6,768 nt of DNA, from NCBI GenBank assembly GCA_934661105.1, contig CAKUIV010000106.1:1-6768 (forward strand), in the 5' to 3' direction. The notes under the pieces are model-generated. The model did no database searches. It worked only from the letters and a program-made list of their open reading frames with translations, and was not told the DNA's origin. Source of the DNA: an uncultured Ellagibacter sp. GTDB lineage: Bacteria; Actinomycetota; Coriobacteriia; Coriobacteriales; Eggerthellaceae. The position numbers and the translations under genes were made by a program. This document shows positions 1 to 6,180 of this stretch, piece after piece; the stretch's first letter is position 1; every line of letters begins with the position of its first letter.

Positions 1-36
1 CTTGCTCTTTCCCGTACATGATGCGGACTCCAATCC

Positions 37-63
37 GGGCCTACGTTGTAGGTCCAACTTTTT
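37..63 (+). terminator. Candidate plus-strand intrinsic terminator of a convergent gene left of the window
   Basis: Bases 37-44 (GGGCCTAC) and 48-55 (GTAGGTCC) form an 8-bp stem, including one G·U wobble, with a 3-base loop; AAC and then five T follow at 59-63. On the minus strand the wobble becomes an A-C mismatch and no T run follows, so the element reads as a terminator only on the plus strand. Frame 1 of the plus strand has a TGA at 19-21, 15 bases before the stem, which would fit the last codons of a gene entering from the left. Six codons are too few to call a gene. Confidence 0.45.
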
Positions 64-217
64 GTCCGCACCCCCAACGTCACGCACAAAAGCCTTTCGG
101 TTCCGCAAGCGCGAACGTTTTGCCTGGTCGCGATGCCTTCCATCCGAACACGCCCTCGACTACCTACCCTAAATTCAAAATAGTTGGCGAAAAGAAGGTC
201 TTCTCACTATCGGGGGA
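64..217. other. Gene-free spacer downstream of tig
   Basis: Between the tig terminator and the candidate plus-strand terminator I see no coding region with family resemblance, no tRNA-like fold and no convincing paired -35/-10 promoter on either strand. The plus-strand open frame crossing it is the start of the long antisense shadow of tig. In many bacteria clpP and clpX follow tig; if so here, they would begin beyond the left edge. Confidence 0.5.
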
Positions 218-252
218 AATAAACAAGGGGTGCCGCATCGAAGCGGCACCCC
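218..252 (-). terminator. Intrinsic terminator of tig
   Basis: Read on the minus strand, GGGGTGCCGC (252-243), a 6-base loop TTCGAT (242-237) and GCGGCACCCC (236-227) make a perfect 10-bp GC-rich stem, followed by the T-rich tail TTGTTTATTT (226-217). It lies about 60 bases past the tig stop codon, so the tig transcript most likely ends here and whatever lies further left has its own promoter. Confidence 0.85.
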
Positions 253-311
253 CTTCGCGTTCGTTCGCCGCGATGCCAAGCCATAGCCCAGCATCGCCTT
301 CGCGACCCTGC

Positions 312-1655
312 CTATTCGGCCTTTTCCTCGGCCTTTGCCGGCTCTTCTTCGGGCGCGGCCTCGTCGCTTGCGACCGTGATGTTCGCGTGCTCGACGAGCC
401 ACTTGTTCGCGCACAGGCGCTCGGCCGATTCGCGCAGCATGAACCCGCGACCCGTCTGCTCGAGGCGCTGACGCAGCATCTTCGAGTTGGCTTGGGGATT
501 CATGAGGTGGCATGCCTCGTTGATGTCGTCGTCGGAAATGACGAGGTGCTCGTGGCGGAACAACGCGTCGAGCGCGAAGCCCTGCACCAAAAGCTCGCGG
601 ATCTGCATCATCATCATCATGCCGAACTGCTGTTGGCCGCCCTGCTCCTCGATGAAAGCGTCGAGCGTCTTGCCCTGCTGCTGAGCGGTCTGGCGCACCT
701 GGGTCATGAGCTGCTCGCGCATGGCTTCGTAGATTTCGTCGGCGATACGTCCCTGGAAGCGCTTCGCGAGTTCGCTTGCGGCAAGCTGACGCGTGTATTC
801 GTCGTACTGGTCGCGTGTCTGCTTCTCGATGCTGCTGCGAATCGAGCCGCTGAAATCTTCGACCGACTTGTACATGGGCATGTACTTCTTGACCCATTCG
901 TCGGTGATGGCCGGCGTGACTTTCTTCTGCATCTCGAGAACCGTGGCGGTGCAGGTGACGACCTGCTTGATCTCGTTGCCGGAGTCGTCGAGGCTCGGTC
1001 CTTCGAACGTGAAGGTCTTCGTCTCGCCGACGTTCATGCCGATGATGTTCTCATCGAATCCGTCGGGCATGTAGCCGGCGCCCGTGGTGTAGGTTCGACC
1101 GTCGGTGGTGAGGCCGGGCATGGGCGTGTCGCCGTCGAAGCATTCGAGCTTCACCTTCACGCTGTCGCCCTTCTTGACGGGGTGCGGATCGTCCGCGACG
1201 TACTCGGCGTAGCGCTCGGCGATGTCGTCCATCTGCTTTTGCACCTGCGCCTCATCGACGGCGAACTTCGGCACGGTGATGGAAACGGGTTCGTAGGAGG
1301 AAAGCTCGTAGTCGGGCTTCTTCATAACGATGAGCGTGAACGAGAACTCGCGATCGCGTGCGATCGCATAATCGTGCTCGGCCTTCGGCGGATACGCCGG
1401 AGTGAGGTTCTTCTTGTCGATGGCAAGCGGAACGAGGCCCTGGATGGCCTGCTCTTGAACCACGGTGTCGAGGTTCTTGATGCCCATCTGCTCCTCAGCG
1501 ACCTGGGCAACGGTCTTGTCGCGTTCCGGGCGAAGCCCCATCTGCTGCGCGAACTGCAGATAGGCGTCCTTCAGCACGGAATTCACTTCATCAACGGTCG
1601 CCACGCATTCGAGGCGCAGTTTCCCGTCGTCGAGCTTTCGTTGGGTGACCTTCAT
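312..1655 (-). CDS. tig: Trigger factor (ribosome-associated chaperone and peptidyl-prolyl isomerase), divergent
   Basis: A 447-residue protein with the trigger factor layout. Trigger factor binds at the ribosome exit tunnel through L23 and shields nascent chains. Residues 1-115 match the N-terminal ribosome-binding domain, but the usual GFRxGKxP signature appears only as GLRPERDK (40-47), keeping G, one R and a second basic residue. Residues 155-245 form the FKBP-type isomerase domain (KKGDSVKVKLE, TGAGYMPDGFDENIIGMNVGET). Residues 246-427 are the helical C-terminal chaperone arms, with five consecutive Met (346-350). The tail (428-447) is acidic and Ala/Glu-rich. The length is close to the usual 430-480. 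The ATG at 1655 fits the family N-terminus (MKVTQRKL) and has AAAGGG (1668-1663) seven bases upstream. It ends in TAG before a strong terminator. The identification rests on domain order and the isomerase motif; the N-terminal divergence lowers confidence only slightly. Confidence 0.9.
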   Translation of the reverse strand: MKVTQRKLDDGKLRLECVATVDEVNSVLKDAYLQFAQQMGLRPERDKTVAQVAEEQMGIKNLDTVVQEQAIQGLVPLAIDKKNLTPAYPPKAEHDYAIARDREFSFTLIVMKKPDYELSSYEPVSITVPKFAVDEAQVQKQMDDIAERYAEYVADDPHPVKKGDSVKVKLECFDGDTPMPGLTTDGRTYTTGAGYMPDGFDENIIGMNVGETKTFTFEGPSLDDSGNEIKQVVTCTATVLEMQKKVTPAITDEWVKKYMPMYKSVEDFSGSIRSSIEKQTRDQYDEYTRQLAASELAKRFQGRIADEIYEAMREQLMTQVRQTAQQQGKTLDAFIEEQGGQQQFGMMMMMQIRELLVQGFALDALFRHEHLVISDDDINEACHLMNPQANSKMLRQRLEQTGRGFMLRESAERLCANKWLVEHANITVASDEAAPEEEPAKAEEKAE

Positions 1656-1662
1656 ATCGTAT

Positions 1663-1668
1663 CCCTTT
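1663..1668 (-). promoter_or_regulatory. Ribosome binding site of tig
   Basis: AAAGGG on the minus strand, 7 bases before the ATG at 1655. It is a modest Shine-Dalgarno match but correctly spaced, and supports this start. Confidence 0.55.
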
Positions 1669-1720
1669 CAAATATGAGGACGACTTCCTCTCGTCATGGA
1701 GAAATTGTAGCGCAACTCAT

Positions 1721-1732
1721 GGCAAGTTTGCC
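1721..1732. promoter_or_regulatory. 12-bp palindrome at the presumed tig transcription start (operator candidate)
   Basis: GGCAAGTTTGCC consists of GGCAA and TTGCC arms around a 2-base centre. It lies directly downstream of the -10 candidate at 1739-1734, about where transcription would begin, so a bound protein could block the promoter. It does not match CIRCE or the HspR HAIR element. A single palindrome of this size can occur by chance. Confidence 0.3.
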
Positions 1733-1773
1733 CAGTATATGGACATGAAAGGGGAACTGTCCGCCTCATACTG
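1733..1773. repeat. Nested inverted repeat between the permease gene and tig
   Basis: The outer arms CAGTAT (1733-1738) and ATACTG (1768-1773) enclose inner arms GGACA (1741-1745) and TGTCC (1758-1762). Together they can fold as a stem with an internal loop and a 12-base apical loop. No T run follows on the minus strand, so it is not a typical terminator for the permease. It overlaps both hexamers of the candidate tig promoter and may be an operator or an mRNA structure at the end of the transporter transcript. Confidence 0.35.
1734..1763 (-). promoter_or_regulatory. Candidate tig promoter
   Basis: On the minus strand, CGGACA (1763-1758; 4 of 6 to TTGACA), an 18-base spacer and TATACT (1739-1734; 5 of 6 to TATAAT). 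This predicts a start near 1727 and a leader of about 70 bases. A second -10-like hexamer, TACAAT, lies at 1709-1704 without a recognisable -35. No clear T-tailed terminator separates the permease from tig, so read-through from the transporter operon is also possible. Confidence 0.45.
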
Positions 1774-1800
1774 GACGTCCTACTGACGCGGCTTGCCTCC

Positions 1801-4800
1801 CTATTCGTTCGATTTCAAGCTCTCGACCATGTCGATGCGGCGGAGTTTGCGGCGCATCGCCAACGTCACGATGATCGAAAACACCATGGTGAGCGCGAAC
1901 GCGACGACGAAGCTTGCGGCGTGGATGTCTCGGCCGAACATAACCTGATCGACCTCGGCCGTTACGATGACGAAACCCTCCATCACCACACCGAGAGCCA
2001 AGCCCACGAGCGCGCCGATAATCGACAGAAGCATCGTCTCGCGATAGATGTAGGCATCGACCTCGCGAGGGGTGAAACCGAGCACCTTGAGCGTCGCTAT
2101 CTCGCGAATGCGTTCGGTGATATTGATGTTGGTGAGGTTGTACAGCACGACGAAGGCGAGCAGCGCCGCCGCGATCACGAGCACCACCACCACGCTGTCG
2201 ACGCTCTTGAGCATAGTGCGATAGGAGTCGATCGTCTCGTCATTGAACGTGACCGTTTTCACGCCGTCCATGGCAAGCAGGTCGTCCGAGAACGCCTCGC
2301 GTGCGCCCTCGTCGTCGACGACGTCGGCATACACCGTGGCGTACACCGGCTCCTCGCCCATGGCCCGCTCGTACACCTCAGGCGTCATGTACACGTACTG
2401 GCTCACGTAGTTCTCCATCACGCCGGCGACGCGAACCTCATGTGCGTCGCCTGTCGCGTTACCGATATCGTCCTCGTTGAAGAGGTAGATCGAGTCCCCC
2501 GCCGAGACGCCGAGCGTCGTGGCAAGCTTCTCGCTGATAAGCGCGCCCTCGTCAGTCAGCGAAAGCGGCTTGTGCCCCTCGCGCGTGCGCATGGTGAGGA
2601 AATCGCCGAAGCCGTCGGGGTCGCTCGGCGCCGCGAGCTCAACGCGATGCTCCGCCCCATCCCCATCGGTTGGCACGGCGCGAGCGATCACGTTCTCGGT
2701 CGATAGCGTCGCATAGGGACCTTGCGAGTCCTGTTCGATGCGCTCGCACGCGGCCGCCTTCTCGTCCGCACTCGATTCGCCGTCCATCCTCACGATGGCG
2801 TTGTAGTGATACAGCTCGCCGTACTGCTTGTCGATGATGTCGTTGATGGCGTTTTGCAGCCCCAGTCCCGTAAGAAGAAGCGCCGTGCAGCCGGCGATGC
2901 CGACAACCGCCATGAAGAAACGTCGCTTGTAGCGGAACAGATTGCGTGCCGTGACCTTCCAGCTGAACGAAAGGCGGCGCCACAGGGGGTGTATGCGTTC
3001 GAGCAAGATACGCTTACCCGCCTTCGGGGCGCGCGGCAGCATGAGCGCGGCCGGGCCCTCGCGAAGCGTCGCCGCGGCAGCGAACCAGGTGGCGATAAGG
3101 TTGATGCCCACGCCGAGCCCTGCCGCTAGCGCGGTCATGGCCGGGTCGAGCGGGGTCGGGCGCACCGGCACCGCGTAGATGATGCCGTAGGCGCCCATGA
3201 TGAACCACGGCAGGAACTGCGTGAGAAGCACGATGCCGACAACAGCCCCGATGCCACTCGCAACCACGGCGTAGACGAGATATTTGGACGTGATGCGCGC
3301 CTTACTATAGCCGAGCGCTTTGAACGTGCCGATGAGCACACGCTCTTCCTCAACCATGCGGGTCATCGTTGTAAGCGATACGAGCGCCGCCACGAGGAAG
3401 AACAGAAGCGGGAACACCTGGGCTATCCGATCGATGCGCCCAGCATCGGAACGGAAGCTTTCGGCCCCGACGTTCTTCGTGCGGTCGAGCACGTACATAT
3501 CGGCGTCGGTGTTCGCGATATCGTCGACCTTGGCCTGCGCATCTGCAAGTTGCGATTCGGCGTCGGCGAAACCCTCTTCGGCTTCGGCGCGCTTGTCGGC
3601 GAGCTCCGAGGCACCCTCGATGTATTCGGAAAGCCCGCTCTCATAGTCGCGTTTTCCCTGTTCGAGTTGCTGCTCGCCGGAAGCGAGCCGAGTACGTGCG
3701 CTCGCAAGCTGCGCCGCAGCCGAATCGAGCTGCGACTGCGCCTGGGCGAAAGCGTTCTCGGCCGCAGCACGCTGCGCCTCAAGCTGCGCGCAACCCTGCG
3801 CGATTTGCTCGGGAACGCCTGCGGTTTGCGCGTCGATCTGAGCGATTGCAGCCCCAAGCTGAGCCTCGACGTCGGTAAGCCCCGCCGCTTTCGCCTGCTC
3901 GCGCTTTTCGACAAGCTCGGCGCGCTTGGCCATGGCCGCATCGTATTGCGCCTGCGCGTCGTCGAGCTGGGACGAGGCAGCAGCCATCTGCGCTTCAGCA
4001 TCGGCACGATTGCTGGCGAGCTCGGAGGCGCCCTCGCGATAGCTCGACTCGCCTTGCGCGAGCTTTTTCCTGCCCGCATCCATCGTCGCTTCCGAGCTTG
4101 CGATCGTCGCCTTGGCGTCGTCGAGCTGGGACAACGCGTCGTCGAGCTGAGATTGCGCGTCGTCGAGCTGGGACAACGCGTCCGCCTTCTCGCTCTCATA
4201 GTCGGCGCGCAAGCCATCGAGTTCCTTTTGCGCATCGGCGCGCAAGCCATCGAGACGCGAAGCGATAAGGGTAGGAGCCAGGTCATCGAGACGCGATGCC
4301 ACCTCGTCAACCCGCTTCTGGTAGGCATCGCTCCCCCACGATTCGCCCGCCGCGCCCGCAACGGTCACGTAAGCCTCGGTATAGGGGTAGTCGTCGGCGA
4401 ACGCGTCGTCGGGAACGTAGAGAAACGTCGCGAGTTGACCGCTACCGAGCGAGGTGGACCCGACGCTTGTCGAGCAGGTGTAAAGCGAGGAACGCACGAA
4501 TCCCGAAACGGTGTACTCGGCCACCGAAAAGGTATCATCGACATCGGACGCACCGCCCACCACTTTGACCGTGTCGCCGACCGCGACATCGCTTTGCCAC
4601 ACCGTGTCGGCTGAGAGCAGGCACTCGTTCGACGAAGCGGGCCACGAGCCTTCGGTCAAAATCGGACGGTTCACATAGTCCACGTCATCGGACGAAACGT
4701 TCACGCCGTCGTCGCAGATGCTTTTCGAAGCGGCATCGACATCGAGCGAATGGACGCGTGAGGTGTACTGCACGCCGTCGATTTCGGCGACGATGTCCGC

Positions 4801-5070
4801 CTCGTAAGCAGGCATCACGCCCGACACGCCTTCCACCTGCGAAATCGCATCGACCTCGGTATCGGTAAGACCCACGGTCGACACGACGCGCAGATCCATG
4901 AGATTCGTGCCGTCGTAGTATTGATCGCCGGCAAGGCGCATGTCGGGACCGGTTAAACGAAGGCCCGAATAAAAACCGCACCCAAGCGCCGCCATAAGCG
5001 CAATGGCCAAGAAACGACCGATGGAGGAAGTAATCGACCTGCGAACCTCTTTGTTGAACGCGCGCGCCAT
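1801..5070 (-). CDS. FtsX/MacB-like ABC transporter permease with two FtsX halves and a long extracytoplasmic coiled coil
   Basis: A 1089-residue membrane subunit partnering the ATPase encoded just upstream. TM1 is at about 18-38. An extracytoplasmic MacB-like domain (40-250) and a coiled coil (about 255-520, rich in Ala, Gln, Asp, Leu) follow, then TM2-TM4 (about 549-571, 598-625, 642-668). The second half repeats the plan: TM5 (716-738), an outer domain (745-950), and TM6-TM8 (958-978, 1011-1035, 1051-1074). Both halves carry the cytoplasmic FtsX coupling motif after the first helix of the three-helix set: EEERVLIGTFKALGYS near 574-589 and ERIREIATLKVLGF at 986-999. A 36-residue stretch of the coil is duplicated (342-377 and 481-516). 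Type VII ABC transporters of this kind move lipoproteins, peptides or drugs, or pass force across the membrane; the substrate here is unknown. The start is three bases after the ATPase stop and has no good Shine-Dalgarno site, so translational coupling is likely. The N-terminus looks typical for the family. Confidence 0.9.
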   Translation of the reverse strand: MARAFNKEVRRSITSSIGRFLAIALMAALGCGFYSGLRLTGPDMRLAGDQYYDGTNLMDLRVVSTVGLTDTEVDAISQVEGVSGVMPAYEADIVAEIDGVQYTSRVHSLDVDAASKSICDDGVNVSSDDVDYVNRPILTEGSWPASSNECLLSADTVWQSDVAVGDTVKVVGGASDVDDTFSVAEYTVSGFVRSSLYTCSTSVGSTSLGSGQLATFLYVPDDAFADDYPYTEAYVTVAGAAGESWGSDAYQKRVDEVASRLDDLAPTLIASRLDGLRADAQKELDGLRADYESEKADALSQLDDAQSQLDDALSQLDDAKATIASSEATMDAGRKKLAQGESSYREGASELASNRADAEAQMAAASSQLDDAQAQYDAAMAKRAELVEKREQAKAAGLTDVEAQLGAAIAQIDAQTAGVPEQIAQGCAQLEAQRAAAENAFAQAQSQLDSAAAQLASARTRLASGEQQLEQGKRDYESGLSEYIEGASELADKRAEAEEGFADAESQLADAQAKVDDIANTDADMYVLDRTKNVGAESFRSDAGRIDRIAQVFPLLFFLVAALVSLTTMTRMVEEERVLIGTFKALGYSKARITSKYLVYAVVASGIGAVVGIVLLTQFLPWFIMGAYGIIYAVPVRPTPLDPAMTALAAGLGVGINLIATWFAAAATLREGPAALMLPRAPKAGKRILLERIHPLWRRLSFSWKVTARNLFRYKRRFFMAVVGIAGCTALLLTGLGLQNAINDIIDKQYGELYHYNAIVRMDGESSADEKAAACERIEQDSQGPYATLSTENVIARAVPTDGDGAEHRVELAAPSDPDGFGDFLTMRTREGHKPLSLTDEGALISEKLATTLGVSAGDSIYLFNEDDIGNATGDAHEVRVAGVMENYVSQYVYMTPEVYERAMGEEPVYATVYADVVDDEGAREAFSDDLLAMDGVKTVTFNDETIDSYRTMLKSVDSVVVVLVIAAALLAFVVLYNLTNINITERIREIATLKVLGFTPREVDAYIYRETMLLSIIGALVGLALGVVMEGFVIVTAEVDQVMFGRDIHAASFVVAFALTMVFSIIVTLAMRRKLRRIDMVESLKSNE
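3523..3630 (-). repeat. Coiled-coil duplication, copy 2 (permease residues 481-516)
   Basis: Aligned without gaps against residues 342-377 (139 residues earlier), 23 of 36 positions are identical by my count. The shared core is Y-x-EGASELA followed by RA-x-AE and QL-x-DAQA. The DNA has diverged more than the protein, so this is an old duplication kept by selection rather than a recent one. Confidence 0.75.
3940..4047 (-). repeat. Coiled-coil duplication, copy 1 (permease residues 342-377)
   Basis: Partner of the copy at 3523-3630. The two copies run in the same direction along the chain and flank helix-breaking stretches near residues 396-400 (AGLTD) and 416-420 (TAGVP), where the coil could turn back on itself. 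Confidence 0.75.
4115..4177 (-). repeat. Three tandem 21-bp units coding a heptad of the permease coil
   Basis: Three consecutive 21-base units start at 4115, 4136 and 4157. Units 1 and 3 are identical on the plus strand and unit 2 differs near its end. They encode QLDDA-type heptads at permease residues about 301-320. An 18-base piece of the same unit recurs at 3956-3973. Length change by replication slippage would stay in frame and lengthen or shorten the coil by whole heptads. Confidence 0.8.
4202..4254 (-). repeat. Two 20-bp direct repeats 33 bp apart (11-residue period) in the permease coil
   Basis: The same 20 bases occur at 4202-4221 and 4235-4254. They encode LDGLRAD at residues 273-279 and 284-290. 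The 11-residue step suits a hendecad coiled coil, differing from the 7-residue step of the adjacent heptad repeats. Confidence 0.75.
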
Positions 5071-5073
5071 GAG

Positions 5074-5775
5074 TTACCACTCGACCGTTTCGGCGGATGC
5101 AGGATGCGCGTTCAGCTCGATACCGGCAACCTTGCCTTCACGGATATGGATCACCCGGTCGGCGATGTCGGTGAACGCCGAGTTATGCGTGATGAGGACG
5201 ACTGTTTTCCCCGTGTTCGCGCAAGTGTCCTGCAAGAGCTTGAGAATCGCCTTACCCGTCTTGTAGTCGAGCGCGCCGGTCGGCTCGTCGGCGAGCAAGA
5301 GCTTGGGATTTTTCGCCAGCGCACGTGCGATGGCGACGCGCTGCTGCTCGCCGCCCGAAAGCTGCGAGGGGAAGTTGTCGAGCCTATGTCCGAGCCCCAC
5401 CTGGCGAAGCACCCCCTCGGCATCAAGCGGGTTCTCGCAGATCTGGCTTGCGAGCTCAACGTTCTCGAGCGCGGTAAGGTTCTGCACGAGGTTGTAGAAC
5501 TGGAAGACGAACCCGATGTCGAACCTACGATAGAGCGTAAGCTCCTTTTCGGAGAACGAGCTGATCTCACGCCCGTCGAGCTCGATTGCGCCCGAAGTGC
5601 AGGAATCCATGCCGCCGAGCATGTTGAGAAGCGTGGTCTTGCCCGACCCCGAAGGCCCGACGACCACGACGAACTCCCCTTGTTCGATGTCAAAGGTCAT
5701 GCCATCGACGGCGGCAACCTCGACTTCTCCCATTCGGTAGATTTTGCGAACATCCCGGAACTCGACAAACGCCAT
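5074..5775 (-). CDS. ABC transporter ATP-binding protein, MacB/LolD family
   Basis: A 233-residue cytoplasmic ATPase that would power the permease encoded next to it. All nucleotide-binding motifs are intact: Walker A GPSGSGKT (40-47), Q-loop Gln in FVFQFYNL (Q92), signature LSGGEQQR (139-146), Walker B LLLADEP with catalytic Glu164, D-loop GALD (167-170) and switch His197. The FQFYNLVQNLTALENVELA segment is typical of ATPases that pair with FtsX/MacB-type permeases. The length is normal for the family. The ATG at 5775 is preceded by GAGGAG five bases away, a strong start signal. Only three bases separate its TAA from the permease ATG, so the two form one operon. No adaptor protein, outer-membrane channel or two-component regulator lies nearby, so the substrate cannot be inferred; resemblance to MacB or LolD should not be read as macrolide or lipoprotein export. 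Confidence 0.95.
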   Translation of the reverse strand: MAFVEFRDVRKIYRMGEVEVAAVDGMTFDIEQGEFVVVVGPSGSGKTTLLNMLGGMDSCTSGAIELDGREISSFSEKELTLYRRFDIGFVFQFYNLVQNLTALENVELASQICENPLDAEGVLRQVGLGHRLDNFPSQLSGGEQQRVAIARALAKNPKLLLADEPTGALDYKTGKAILKLLQDTCANTGKTVVLITHNSAFTDIADRVIHIREGKVAGIELNAHPASAETVEW

Positions 5776-5780
5776 GGATA

Positions 5781-5786
5781 CTCCTC
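5781..5786 (-). promoter_or_regulatory. Ribosome binding site of the ABC ATPase
   Basis: GAGGAG on the minus strand, five bases before the ATG at 5775. It is a good Shine-Dalgarno match that fixes the start. Confidence 0.75.
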
Positions 5787-5808
5787 AAACATAGTGCATT
5801 TGTCCCTT

Positions 5809-5814
5809 ATTATA
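5809..5814 (-). promoter_or_regulatory. -10 element of the transporter operon promoter
   Basis: A perfect TATAAT (5814-5809, minus strand) in the short gap between the rplW terminator and the ATPase. The region where a -35 box should be (about 5832-5837) is the T run and the edge of the terminator stem and resembles TTGACA poorly. Transcription would start near 5802, giving a leader of about 26 bases. The weak -35 suggests modest expression or the need for an activator. Confidence 0.6.
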
Positions 5815-5829
5815 CCGATAATGAGCAAG

Positions 5830-5865
5830 AAAAAAGGGGCCCGAGATTTCTCTCGGGCCCCTTTT
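5830..5865 (-). terminator. Strong intrinsic terminator after rplW
   Basis: On the minus strand GGGGCCCGAGA (5861-5851), loop GAAA (5850-5847) and TCTCGGGCCCC (5846-5836) form a perfect 11-bp stem capped by a GNRA-type tetraloop, followed by six T (5835-5830). Four A before the stem (5865-5862) can pair with the T run to extend it. It lies 30 bases past the rplW stop codon and should end the ribosomal protein transcript. On the plus strand it also has four T, so it may act weakly in both directions. Confidence 0.93.
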
Positions 5866-5895
5866 GCGAATCGAAGTCGAATCCTTCACGCGACC

Positions 5896-6180
5896 TTACG
5901 CGTTGAAGAGCTCGATGGTGTCGCCTTCCTTAAGCGTAACCATAGCCTTCTTCCACGTACGGGTGCGACCAGCGGCATTGCGCATGCGCTTCGGCTTGGA
6001 CTTCACGTTCAGCGTGTTCACCTTGGTCACCTTGACGTTGAAGATCGCCTCAACAGCCTGGCGGATCTCAACCTTGTTGGAATTCTTGGCAACCTCGAAC
6101 GTATAGGTGTTGTGCTCCATCATGTCGTAGCTATGCTCCGTGATGACAGGGCGGATGATAACCTCGCGGGGATCCTTCAT
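5896..6180 (-). CDS. rplW: Ribosomal protein L23 (uL23)
   Basis: A complete 94-residue 50S protein that sits at the mouth of the nascent-chain exit tunnel, where trigger factor and the signal recognition particle dock. The N-terminus shows the family pattern (IIRPVITEHS, 8-17). Glu15 lines up with Glu18 of E. coli L23, the residue that contacts trigger factor. The middle has VEIRQAVEAIFNVKVTKVNTL (37-57) and the C-terminal half has the basic loop and WKKAMVTLKEGDTIELF. The length is normal for bacteria. The ATG directly follows the rplD stop codon, with a GGAGGT site ten bases upstream inside rplD, so the two are co-transcribed and probably translationally coupled. In most bacteria rplB follows at once; here a terminator does. 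Confidence 0.97.
   Translation of the reverse strand: MKDPREVIIRPVITEHSYDMMEHNTYTFEVAKNSNKVEIRQAVEAIFNVKVTKVNTLNVKSKPKRMRNAAGRTRTWKKAMVTLKEGDTIELFNA

Noticed and set aside
21..58. Possible tRNA fragment around the CGGA/TCCG and CCTAC/GTAGG hairpins
   Set aside because: No GGTTCRANYCC T-arm, no acceptor stem partner and no CCA end on either strand.
18..1748. 576-codon plus-strand open frame antisense to tig
   Set aside because: It mirrors the tig codons in a GC-rich genome, has no recognisable domain, is dominated by Leu/Val/His/Arg/Asp typical of antisense frames, and runs through both the candidate terminator at 37-63 and the tig terminator.
1773..1780. Perfect 8-bp palindrome GGACGTCC
   Set aside because: Short palindromes of this size are expected by chance at this GC content. 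It does not line up with a promoter element.
1921..2706. 261-codon plus-strand open frame, His/Arg/Asp-rich
   Set aside because: Shadow of the second half of the permease. Its composition reflects reverse-complemented Asp/Glu/Val codons.
4115..4267. Repeat cluster that could be taken for CRISPR or a VNTR
   Set aside because: The units are directly tandem with no spacers, in frame, and encode coiled-coil heptads and hendecads.
3550..4614. 354-codon plus-strand open frame antisense to the permease coil
   Set aside because: The apparent repeats in it are the complement of the heptad repeats in the coil. It has no family resemblance and no promoter or ribosome binding site.
4960..5019. Lipobox-like AALGC at permease residues 27-31
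   Set aside because: The -3 position is Ala rather than Leu, and the segment is the first membrane helix of a polytopic permease where Gly-rich ends of this kind are common.
5074..5775. Assignment as MacB macrolide exporter or LolD lipoprotein ATPase
   Set aside because: Motifs fit the wider family, but there is no MacA adaptor, TolC-type partner or LolC/E organisation, and the likely host has no outer membrane.
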